DNA of 46,331 bases. Origin: Gammaproteobacteria bacterium (GTDB taxonomy: Bacteria; Pseudomonadota; Gammaproteobacteria; SZUA-229). The notes beneath the pieces are model-generated. The model did not search any database. It was given only the letters and a program-made list of their open reading frames with translations, and was not told the DNA's origin. This document shows positions 8,401-16,013 of the stretch, in pieces; position 1 is the stretch's first letter, and each line of letters starts with the position of its first letter. The position numbers and the translations under genes are program-made. Location of the stretch: assembly GCA_029287435.1 (NCBI GenBank), contig JARFRD010000086.1:1-46331 (forward strand). The letters are read 5' to 3'.

Positions 8401-9336
8401 TCATGCAAGCACCATCTGTACATAAACGATAGACATGATGCCGATCAGGGTTGGAATCTTGAAGAAAAAACGTATCCCCTGGTCAACACGGAAGCGCGGG
8501 AACGCAACACCAACGACAATCGCAACCATGTATATCAAAAGTGTCTTGATCATCAGTTCGACCCAGCCGGTGGCACCGCCAAAGAACAGGTTCATAAACA
8601 GCACCAGCTTGGTCGCACCAAACAGGGCACGATTGATCTGCAGAAAACTGAGGTAGGCGCTGTGAAACTCGGTAGGCGGCCCGATCGGTATTTCCTGCGG
8701 CGCGAGGAAGATATCAAACGGTGAATATCCCGTCATGCCGAGAAACGCCAGCATGGCAGCCAGCGTGGCTACCCAGTTCGTAATCACGGTCCAGTTCTGC
8801 CAGCCACCCTGCTGGGCAGCTACGATTTCGGTAATCGACAGGGTGTCGTACTGGATCACTATGGAAATGACGGCAAGGGCAAACGGCACTTCGTAGGCCG
8901 TCATCTGCGACAGACCGCGGGCAATACCGATTGCGCTGTAGGGATGCCCGCTTTCACCGGCGCCAAGTGCCATGCCGAGCTGACCAAAAAACATAAAGTA
9001 GATCACCAGGAACAGGTCGCCAGCCATACTGAAGTTTGAGAACATCTCGCTACCGTAGATGACCGGGATGAAGGCCAGGGTGCCGATGCCACCCGCAATG
9101 CGAAAGACCGGCCCAAGGTAGAACATGATGCCATGGCTTACGGCGGTGCGTTTGAAAAAAGTCTTGGCAATATTGATGAACGGCTGCGAGTAGGGGATGC
9201 CGACACGTCCCTGGACCTTGGCAATAATACGCTCAATCAGGGCACCCACCAGCAGGCCATAAACAGTAACGATCAACAGGGTCAGGCCGAAGTAGCCAAC
9301 CCTGCCGAACCACTCTGACATACTTGCATAGATCAC
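8401..9336 (-). CDS. NuoH/MbhM-like membrane subunit
   Basis: 311 residues with about eight transmembrane segments, of the complex I ND1/NuoH family, which joins the peripheral arm to the ion-pumping membrane arm. Family features include the polar loop KVQGRVGIPYSQPFINIAKTF, the acidic GAGESGHPYSAIG loop, and SPFDIFLAPQEIPIGPPTEF near the quinone/ion site. Its start overlaps the stop of the twin-antiporter gene by 4 bases. The remaining operon order matches archaeal mbh/mbx clusters rather than a nuo operon. Confidence 0.93.
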   Translation of the reverse strand: MIYASMSEWFGRVGYFGLTLLIVTVYGLLVGALIERIIAKVQGRVGIPYSQPFINIAKTFFKRTAVSHGIMFYLGPVFRIAGGIGTLAFIPVIYGSEMFSNFSMAGDLFLVIYFMFFGQLGMALGAGESGHPYSAIGIARGLSQMTAYEVPFALAVISIVIQYDTLSITEIVAAQQGGWQNWTVITNWVATLAAMLAFLGMTGYSPFDIFLAPQEIPIGPPTEFHSAYLSFLQINRALFGATKLVLFMNLFFGGATGWVELMIKTLLIYMVAIVVGVAFPRFRVDQGIRFFFKIPTLIGIMSIVYVQMVLA

Positions 9337-12300
9337 AGTTCAAGCCCTCCGTTGACCAGGAACATACCGATGAAATACATGATGATGAACAGCGCATATG
9401 TCTGGCCGTTGCCGGTATAGAAAATTCTTAGCGATGAACCGAAGGTATGCGTCCATTCAACAGTCGCATTCCAGAACGCCGTCGCTCTCGGCCTGACAAG
9501 AAAACCGATCGCGCGATCGTAATGGGCAAAGAAATTGTAGGCGAAATGGGTTTCTTCGGGACGCCGGGGGCGTTCGGCTGCAAACACGATATTGAACTGT
9601 TCGACTTTTTGTATCTTCAGGGTAAGAGAAACCAGTAGGAGAATGATCAGCGGTATCATCCACACGCCGCCGACAATCGCCATGATCATGGGTGCGTTCC
9701 AGTTGCCGTAATGCGATACCAGCGAAGTGCCTTCCCACACCAGGGTGCTCGCGATCCAGGGGTCGATGGTTGCGGACAACGGGTCCAGCAACAATTTAGG
9801 ATAGGCCGAAATAACCATGATTGCTGCAATGAGTATGACTTGCGGTGCCAGCAGGATGGCCGGTGCCTCGCGCAGTTTTGCGTGTTCCAGTTTGCGTTGT
9901 CCGAGAAAAACTGTCTGCAGCAGGCGGAACATGTAGAGAAAGGCGACCGCGCTGGAAAAGAAGGCTAGCGCCGCGATCCAGTACCAGCCCTTGTCCATAA
10001 GGGCGTTGAACAACATCCACTTGCCGCCATACCCGGACAGGGGTGGCACACCTGACATTGCAATGATCGCAATCATGGTAAAGGTAAATGTCACCGGCAT
10101 GTTCTTGATCAGGCCGCCCATTTTATACATCAGGCGCTCATTGGTACGCAGGATAATGCCGGCAACGGCGAGGAACAGGATGCCTTTGAAAAGAAAATGA
10201 TTCACGGTGGTATACAGAGCCGAGATCCAGCCAAGATGGCTCATCAATGCGACCCCGGTGACGATGTAGCCCAGCTGTCCCATGCTGGAATAGGCAACCA
10301 GGCGCTTGATATCTTCCTGGAACACCGCCATCAGTGCACCGAAAGTCGCCGTTAATATGCCAATCCAGCCCAGTACATAGGCCGGGTCGAGACCTATATC
10401 GGCCTGTACGCCGAGATAGGCGGCAATGGTGACCAGTCCAAATATCCCTGCCTTGCTGACCACGGATGACAGGATGGCCGTGAAGTCATCATCGGCTTCA
10501 GCATAACTGCCCGGCAGCCAGATGTGGAGACCAAAGCCCCCCAGTTTGATCACGAAACCGGCAGCTAGCAGCCCAAAAACAAGCCCCGCCTGTTCGCCCG
10601 CGTCGCCCAGGTCAGCTAGCAGCAGGCTGCCAGTCGCGGCAAAAGCGACGGCAAAGCCGGCAAAAATAAAGTAGGCAGCACCGAGTGAAAACAGCAGGTA
10701 TGACAAAGCCGGTTTGAGGCCGTTTCGTCCAACAGCGATAAGCAGGTAGGACGAAAGTGTCATCAATTCCCAGCTAAAGAAAAACTCCAGTGATGTTCTT
10801 GCACGCAGTAATGCGGCCAGTGAAACGAGCAGCACTGCCAGTAATGGGTAAAATCCCCTGCGATTGTCTTTGCGGTAAAGTGCGCCGATGCTAATCAGTA
10901 GTCCCCCGCCGACAAGCAGGTAACTGAAGAGCAGGTTAATGCCAGTCAGGTTGTGGGTCAGCCCGATGCCGAAAAAGCCGACAATCAGCAACATCACTAT
11001 ATTTTTCAGTCTCCCGGGCAAACCATCGACCAGTAACATTGCCAGGCCGGCAGCAAGCGGCAGCAGGAAAGCCGGTACGGTAACGTCCATCAGCGTGGCC
11101 ATGCCGCTGCCCATAACGTATAACAGGAAAACGGCGATACCGACCGTTGCGGGTTGCCAGAAACGAATCCTCAGTGCCGGTAAGCCTGCAGTCCCCGTGG
11201 TGATATCGCCTTGCCATGCACGCGTGAACCAGCGGAACAGGTAAGCCGCTTCCAGCAGTGAACCGGCAAGCACCAGCAGGATCCAGCCGTAATAGTCGGC
11301 AGTTGCCAGCTGCATGATGAGCTCCCATTTACCCCAGAAACCGGGGAAGGGTGGCAGGCCAATCAGTGCGGCAATCATGCTGCCGAAGAGGAACAGCAGC
11401 CACGGGTGCTGACTTAATGCAGACCAGTCGTTTATTTGTTCACGGTTGACAATACCGGCAAGCCAGAATAGACCGGCCTTTGCCAGCAGGTGATTGATAA
11501 ACAGGCCACCAACAACAATGATTGCCATATCCATCGCGTCGAGCTGCTGCAGCATGACGAGCGCCATGGTCAGCAGTCCCATCTGTCCTATTGACGAGTA
11601 GCCGAGCAGTCGCCTGGCATTGCCCTGTTTAAGTCCAATGATGTTCGAGGCAAGGAAAGTGACGCCGCTGATGAGAGCAATACTGGGGAGGAAATCGCCC
11701 ATCAAAGGCAGCAGCTTGTAAAGTGCAAAGAGTACACCTGAAGAGACGCCGACAGAAATCAGTGATGCGATACCGCTGGGTGCTGTTTCATAGACATCCA
11801 GTCCCCAGCCATTAGCAGGGTAGGGCTTGAGCTCGATTAACAGACTGGTGAGTAGAAACAATGATGCAATTAAACCGATAGGCCCCTGAATCAGGTCACT
11901 GTGTACTATGATGTCATCAATATTCAGCGTACCGGTCTGGTAATAAATGAAAACAGTGCCGAGCAGAAAGAAGGCCGATGCTATCGATGTCGCAATAATA
12001 TATTTAAAACCCGCCGCAAGAACGCTCCCGGTACGTTCCATCCCGATCAGGGCATAGGTCGCAAGCGAAGTTATCTCGATGAAGATAAACAGGTTGAACA
12101 GGTCTCGGGTCATGATCATGCCGTTGATTCCCATCACCATGATCAGGTAGAGCAGGAGAGCGGAGGCGTGCTTGCGCAAACTACCGAGGAGATGCAGGGC
12201 CGCCAGGAATGCCACGCTGTTTAAGGCAAAGACGACACCCCCTTCAAACAGACCAAAGCGCATGTTGATTGAAAAAGGAGGAGATATGCCTGCCGTTTCG

Positions 12301-12503
12301 ATAAATATGGGTGGCGCACCTTTGATAATGGCAAGCAGGTTTACACCGGCAATAGTGGCAAGCGCCGCAAGTGCAGCGATGAACAGCAACACAGCTGACC
12401 CACGGTGTGCACGGTCGAACAGCGGAATGAGAAAGCCGGCGCCTAGAGCAATGACATAGATGCCGAGTGGATGAAGCAGCATATCAAGCAGGCTGTTCAT
12501 CAT
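9333..12503 (-). CDS. Twin antiporter-like subunit (two MrpD/NuoM-N modules fused)
   Basis: 1056 residues, roughly twice the usual length, because two MrpD/NuoL-M-N-type modules are joined in one chain. Module 1 (~1-480) has the TM5 glutamate Glu143 (NLFIFIEITSLATY), Lys226 and LLGYSSIGQMG. Module 2 (~520-1000) has Glu579 (FFFSWELMTLSSYL), Lys653, HIWLPGSYAEADDDF and VAYSSMGQLG. Both modules keep the charged residues of the proton/sodium path, so both could pump. Separate antiporter subunits occur in Mbx (MbxH and MbxH'); here they are a single polypeptide. Both gene ends overlap the neighbours by 4 bases. The frame is open throughout, with no sign of a stop or frameshift at the junction. Confidence 0.92.
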   Translation of the reverse strand: MMNSLLDMLLHPLGIYVIALGAGFLIPLFDRAHRGSAVLLFIAALAALATIAGVNLLAIIKGAPPIFIETAGISPPFSINMRFGLFEGGVVFALNSVAFLAALHLLGSLRKHASALLLYLIMVMGINGMIMTRDLFNLFIFIEITSLATYALIGMERTGSVLAAGFKYIIATSIASAFFLLGTVFIYYQTGTLNIDDIIVHSDLIQGPIGLIASLFLLTSLLIELKPYPANGWGLDVYETAPSGIASLISVGVSSGVLFALYKLLPLMGDFLPSIALISGVTFLASNIIGLKQGNARRLLGYSSIGQMGLLTMALVMLQQLDAMDMAIIVVGGLFINHLLAKAGLFWLAGIVNREQINDWSALSQHPWLLFLFGSMIAALIGLPPFPGFWGKWELIMQLATADYYGWILLVLAGSLLEAAYLFRWFTRAWQGDITTGTAGLPALRIRFWQPATVGIAVFLLYVMGSGMATLMDVTVPAFLLPLAAGLAMLLVDGLPGRLKNIVMLLIVGFFGIGLTHNLTGINLLFSYLLVGGGLLISIGALYRKDNRRGFYPLLAVLLVSLAALLRARTSLEFFFSWELMTLSSYLLIAVGRNGLKPALSYLLFSLGAAYFIFAGFAVAFAATGSLLLADLGDAGEQAGLVFGLLAAGFVIKLGGFGLHIWLPGSYAEADDDFTAILSSVVSKAGIFGLVTIAAYLGVQADIGLDPAYVLGWIGILTATFGALMAVFQEDIKRLVAYSSMGQLGYIVTGVALMSHLGWISALYTTVNHFLFKGILFLAVAGIILRTNERLMYKMGGLIKNMPVTFTFTMIAIIAMSGVPPLSGYGGKWMLFNALMDKGWYWIAALAFFSSAVAFLYMFRLLQTVFLGQRKLEHAKLREAPAILLAPQVILIAAIMVISAYPKLLLDPLSATIDPWIASTLVWEGTSLVSHYGNWNAPMIMAIVGGVWMIPLIILLLVSLTLKIQKVEQFNIVFAAERPRRPEETHFAYNFFAHYDRAIGFLVRPRATAFWNATVEWTHTFGSSLRIFYTGNGQTYALFIIMYFIGMFLVNGGLEL

Positions 12504-12874
12504 AATTTAGACTCCGTCAATTCATCGATCATGAGCGTCTTGCGTGCTTTGTATATGCGCACGGCAAATGACAGCATGACCGATGTGACACCCAGCCCGA
12601 TGACGATTGCTGTCAGCACCAGGGCAGAGGGCACCGGGTCAACGATGCGCTTTACCGCCTCGGCCAGCGGCACTGAATCATTGATAATCGGGGCTGTTCC
12701 ACCGGTGACGTAGCCAATCGAAACCATGACCATGTGAATGCCCGTGTCGATCAAAGAAAACCCTATGATTATGCGAATCATGTTGCGCTGGGTCAGCATG
12801 CCCCAGAGCCCGATAAGAATCAGTGCCAGGCCGCAGCAGAGAGCTATGAGTGAAATCGGAATATCTGGAATCAT
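12500..12874 (-). CDS. MnhC/MrpC (NuoK-like) membrane subunit
   Basis: 124 residues with three transmembrane segments, a typical MnhC/MbhG/NuoK protein. Family features are GLWGMLTQRNMIRIIIGFSLIDTGIHM and DPVPSALVLTAIVIGLGVTSVMLSFAVRIYK. It forms part of the ion-translocating membrane arm. It overlaps both neighbours by 4 bases (ATGA type). Confidence 0.93.
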   Translation of the reverse strand: MIPDIPISLIALCCGLALILIGLWGMLTQRNMIRIIIGFSLIDTGIHMVMVSIGYVTGGTAPIINDSVPLAEAVKRIVDPVPSALVLTAIVIGLGVTSVMLSFAVRIYKARKTLMIDELTESKL

Positions 12875-13617
12875 GTCTTTTCCGGCCCCGTGTCGTCCTT
12901 GCGAAATCGGTCCAGTACGGCACTCAGTTCAAAACCGACCTTGAGCCCGATGAAACAATAGATAAGCGGAATCGCACCGGCACTGAACAGGTCACCATAT
13001 TCGCCCAGTCCGAGTATGCGGTTGTCGAGAAAGCCACCCGCAAGTATCACGCCAAGTACCCCGATGACGACATAGCTGAATCCCGATAGTGATTCCGTGA
13101 CCGCGATCAGGATGCGGCTGATGTGTGACTCGGGCAATGCCAGCAGCAGGAACATTGTTCCGGAAGCAATAATTGCGCCGCCCTGGAAACCGCCGCCAGG
13201 TGACAGATGGCCATTGATGAAAACATAAATACCGAAAAGAATAACCATCGGCAGCAGCAACTGCGTGGCAGTCTCCACAATTTCACTGGCGGGTTTGTGA
13301 ACACCGGCACGTTCTTCTCTACGGTCGGCTTTTTCCAGGTCTTCATCGTTCTGCTTACGGCGAGTACGTCGCAACAGCAGACCAACCCCGGCAGCGGAGA
13401 TGAAGAGCACGGTAACTTCGCCGAGTGTATCGAGTCCACGGTAGGTGACTACCACGGCAGTCACCAGGTTAGGCGCACCAAGTTCCTGTGGGCCCTTCTC
13501 GGCATAGTAACGTCCAAGCTTGAGCAGTGATTCGTTCTCGACATAGTTTGACGCAAGATTAAAGAAGATCATGGCCATCAGTCCCAGCATGATAAAAATA
13601 ATAATACGCTTTATCAT
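12871..13617 (-). CDS. MbhE-type segment fused to MnhB/MbhF
   Basis: 248 residues with two parts. The N-terminal half (to ~100) contains APNLVTAVVVTYRGLDTLGEVTVLFISAAGV, characteristic of MbhE and of the MrpA C-terminus. A charged linker (RRTRRKQNDEDLEKADRREE) leads to an MnhB domain with NGHLSPGGGFQGGAI and four predicted membrane helices. In archaeal mbh/mbx clusters these are usually two genes. It belongs to the Na+/H+-antiporter-like module of the complex and overlaps both neighbours by 4 bases. Confidence 0.9.
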   Translation of the reverse strand: MIKRIIIFIMLGLMAMIFFNLASNYVENESLLKLGRYYAEKGPQELGAPNLVTAVVVTYRGLDTLGEVTVLFISAAGVGLLLRRTRRKQNDEDLEKADRREERAGVHKPASEIVETATQLLLPMVILFGIYVFINGHLSPGGGFQGGAIIASGTMFLLLALPESHISRILIAVTESLSGFSYVVIGVLGVILAGGFLDNRILGLGEYGDLFSAGAIPLIYCFIGLKVGFELSAVLDRFRKDDTGPEKT

Positions 13618-14009
13618 TTTCCGGTTTTCTCCGGTGGCGTTTGATCCACGTGCTCGCGCTCTTGTGTTACCGCGGCAGGACTGTCTTGCTGATCCATATG
13701 ATCGATAACCGTGGCATCTGTTTCATGAATGCCGATCGCATGGGAAGCGCGTGCCAGTGCATGCGAAGACACCGGGTTGGTCAGCATGACAAAAAATATC
13801 AGGATGATGAGTTTGAAAGTCCATGCCGGGTGCAGGAAAGCGAGACCGATGAGTAGCAGTATCGTTCCCAGCGTCGTTGCCTTGGTGCCTGTCTGGATGC
13901 GGTTGTACGTATCTGGCATGCGCAATACGCCCAGTCCCGCGGAGAACAGGAAAAAGCTGCCGCAGATCAACAAAATGTTACCGATGATTTCGTTGAGACC
14001 GAGACTCAT
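13614..14009 (-). CDS. mnhG: MnhG/MrpG subunit
   Basis: 131 residues with three membrane helices and the MrpG signature GVLRMPDTYNRIQTGTKATTLG followed by FFVMLTNPVSSHALARASH. A polar tail of about 40 residues follows the conserved core. It is a small structural subunit of the Mrp antiporter module and overlaps the MbhE-MnhB gene and the DUF4040 gene by 4 bases each. Confidence 0.94.
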   Translation of the reverse strand: MSLGLNEIIGNILLICGSFFLFSAGLGVLRMPDTYNRIQTGTKATTLGTILLLIGLAFLHPAWTFKLIILIFFVMLTNPVSSHALARASHAIGIHETDATVIDHMDQQDSPAAVTQEREHVDQTPPEKTGK

Positions 14010-14278
14010 TTATTTTCCCTGGAGGTCGTATCAATGCCCTGGGTTTTGCGTATGGCATAAAGAAAGATCATCGTTGTAAGGCCGGAGCCGATAGACGCCT
14101 CGGTCATGGCAACGTCCGGTGCCGCGAGGACGACGTATACGACCGAGGCGAAAAGACTGGCTAACCCGGCGCTGACAATAGCCCCCACATTGTTCTTAAG
14201 TATGACGGCCAGCAGGGCACTCAGCAGGATGCCTGCACAGAGCACAAGTGTGAGCAAAACCAGGATTGATATGTACAT
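14006..14278 (-). CDS. DUF4040 / MbhD-type subunit (MrpA C-terminal-like)
   Basis: 90 residues with three membrane helices and the conserved AAPDVAMTEASIGSGL motif of DUF4040, which corresponds to part of the MrpA C-terminus and to MbhD. It lies between the MnhF and MnhG genes. A stand-alone copy is the arrangement found in mbh/mbx operons, not in classical mrp operons where it is part of MrpA. Confidence 0.92.
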   Translation of the reverse strand: MYISILVLLTLVLCAGILLSALLAVILKNNVGAIVSAGLASLFASVVYVVLAAPDVAMTEASIGSGLTTMIFLYAIRKTQGIDTTSRENK

Positions 14279-14283
14279 GATGG

Positions 14284-14559
14284 TCAGAGTCCTCCTTCCA
14301 GATAGCGCGCCACGGCCAGTACCCCGAGAAAACTCAGTAATCCGTATACCAGTCCAACATCCAGGTAGATATAGCGTTCCGCCTGGTGTGCCAGCAGTGC
14401 AATTAATGCGATCGTGACGATAGTCAACAGGTCGATAGCAACCACGCGGTCAACTGTGTCGGGCCCGATCACCAGGCGAACAATACCGAACACGATGCTG
14501 AAAAAAATGAGAACAGCAGAAATAATAACCGTGAGTTCCGTGAAGCCAATTTCAGTCAT
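14284..14559 (-). CDS. mnhF: MnhF/MrpF subunit
   Basis: 91 residues with three membrane helices and the MrpF hallmarks GPDTVDRVVAIDLLT and YLDVGLVYGLLSFLGVLAVARYLE. It follows mnhE by 6 bases and precedes the DUF4040 gene by 5 bases. A small subunit of the Mrp-type ion-translocating module. Confidence 0.94.
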   Translation of the reverse strand: MTEIGFTELTVIISAVLIFFSIVFGIVRLVIGPDTVDRVVAIDLLTIVTIALIALLAHQAERYIYLDVGLVYGLLSFLGVLAVARYLEGGL

Positions 14560-14565
14560 AGATAC

Positions 14566-15075
14566 TTACCCGTAAATAACCTTGAGGTATTTTTCGAAGC
14601 GGCCGGAGATGGCTTCGGCCGCGGCAACAGGATCGGTTGTGCTTATGTTGATCCAGTGCACAAAGAGAGAATCGTCCTGGATGTCGACCACCAGTGTCCC
14701 GGGGGTTAAGGTGATCGTGTTGGCAAGTGCCAGCCTTCCCATTGGAGATTTAAGCTCTGTTTTGATTTCAACGATAGCGGGACTGATGTTGATGCGCGGT
14801 GAGAATACTAGCAACATCACATTAAGATTGGCTTTCACCAGTTCGTAAAAAAATACGCTCAGGTATATCAGGTAGTAATAGATAACTCTTGGTGACCAGC
14901 GCACCACACTGTATACCTGAGCAAAGGCAGCAAATGCCAGTGCGATAACAGCCGATATAGATACACCTGCAATGATTGTATGCGACGCTAGTGAGCCATT
15001 AGCTAATAGCCAGATAATTAACAGCGTCAACCAGAGGTTGATAAACTGCAGCGGCAGGTTGATTGTATTTTTCAT
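14566..15075 (-). CDS. mnhE: MnhE/MrpE subunit
   Basis: I prefer the ATG at 15075 (169 residues); the track's 15096 start is a TTG that adds MTKTSNH. Neither has a strong ribosome site. Two or three N-terminal membrane helices are followed by the cytoplasmic MnhE domain with LANTITLTPGTLVVDI and LFVHWI, which are diagnostic. It is the first structural gene of the membrane-complex operon. The sequence TTGACA about 15 bases before the ATG could be a -35 element but has no obvious -10 partner. Confidence 0.93.
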   Translation of the reverse strand: MKNTINLPLQFINLWLTLLIIWLLANGSLASHTIIAGVSISAVIALAFAAFAQVYSVVRWSPRVIYYYLIYLSVFFYELVKANLNVMLLVFSPRINISPAIVEIKTELKSPMGRLALANTITLTPGTLVVDIQDDSLFVHWINISTTDPVAAAEAISGRFEKYLKVIYG

Positions 15076-15152
15076 ATGATTGCTTGTTTTTGTCAAACAA
15101 CACAGCTCATCATAATGATTTGCTGCTTAACTGAAAAAGCTGATCCCGGGTC

Positions 15153-15461
15153 TTATTTGAGCATCGCTTCAATTTCCTCTTCCGCTTCTATCCAGTGTTT
15201 ATAATCCTCGCCATGAGGAAACCCGGCTTTCTCCCATTTGTAATAAGCACGCATGGCAATCATCATCCGTTTTTCATTGTCTGAGATTGCAACAGCTTTG
15301 TTTTGTGCTTTACTATTGTCGGCTTTTTTGTTCTTTGCAGTAGTCTTTGCTGCTGTTTTTTTCTTTACAACTTTCTTTTTTACTGCCTGTTTTTTTACTG
15401 ATTTCTTCCTGGTCGCTTTCTTTTTGGTCGGATTAGATTTTACTGTTTTTTTCGTCGCCAT
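15153..15461 (-). CDS. Lys-rich histone H1-like tail with DUF2934-like domain
   Basis: 102 residues in two parts. Residues 1-60 are a Lys/Ala/Thr repeat region (KKKATRKKSVKKQAVKKK) like eukaryotic H1 tails and bacterial AlgP-type DNA-binding tails. Residues 62-102 (MMIAMRAYYKWEKAGFPHGE, then a WIEAEEEIEAML end) resemble DUF2934. The ribosome site GAGGA lies 7 bases from the ATG. It is probably a nucleoid-associated or DNA-binding protein. The stop is about 80 bases upstream of mnhE with no obvious terminator between, so it could be the first gene of that operon, though a functional link is not established. Confidence 0.75.
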   Translation of the reverse strand: MATKKTVKSNPTKKKATRKKSVKKQAVKKKVVKKKTAAKTTAKNKKADNSKAQNKAVAISDNEKRMMIAMRAYYKWEKAGFPHGEDYKHWIEAEEEIEAMLK

Positions 15462-16013
15462 GGTTTATTCCTCGCAGTGAATAAATTTGTCGTTGAGAGT
15501 GATATTTTTTGTTAGGCAATATGATCGTAAGTAGAAGCGCAATACTGGATGCATGGACAGCAATGCGTTTAACTGTAATAACATAAAAGACCATGAGCTG
15601 GTTTTAGGTGTAACTTTAATTTGCACATAACTTAATAATTCATTTCCAGTAAATTTAGAATTTCCTTTCTGTCTTTAATTCTCTGTTGATATCAAGAGCG
15701 ACAAACTGATGCATTGAATTATTCAGTGCACAGTATTAGTGCTATTAAAATTATTTAGAAATCTACCGAAGGATTGTTTAACCATACCATTGTTTTATCC
15801 CATGAATTCTAAATTAATAGTGTAAGTAACTGAAATATATATTGATACTGAAATTGCATGGAAACTGGTCCAGGTCTTCATGTATTCATCTACAGCATAA
15901 GGTTCAGTTGTTACAGTAGATACCTAGCAAGATGTCTGCCAACCTGTAAACCAGGTACAAAACTCATCGTATATTTCAGGACGTTCATTCCACCCACATG
16001 TAAATTGTGTACC
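15462..16013. other. AT-rich gene-free region
   Basis: About 550 bases between the 2-oxoacid oxidoreductase operon and the DUF2934 gene. No plausible coding frame, RNA gene or clear terminator is visible. It presumably holds the promoter of the DUF2934 gene and possibly of the membrane-complex operon. Confidence 0.5.

Noticed and set aside
6008-15075. Group 4 [NiFe] hydrogenase
   Set aside because: The NuoD-like subunit lacks both CxxC motifs, and no hydrogenase maturation gene is in the window.
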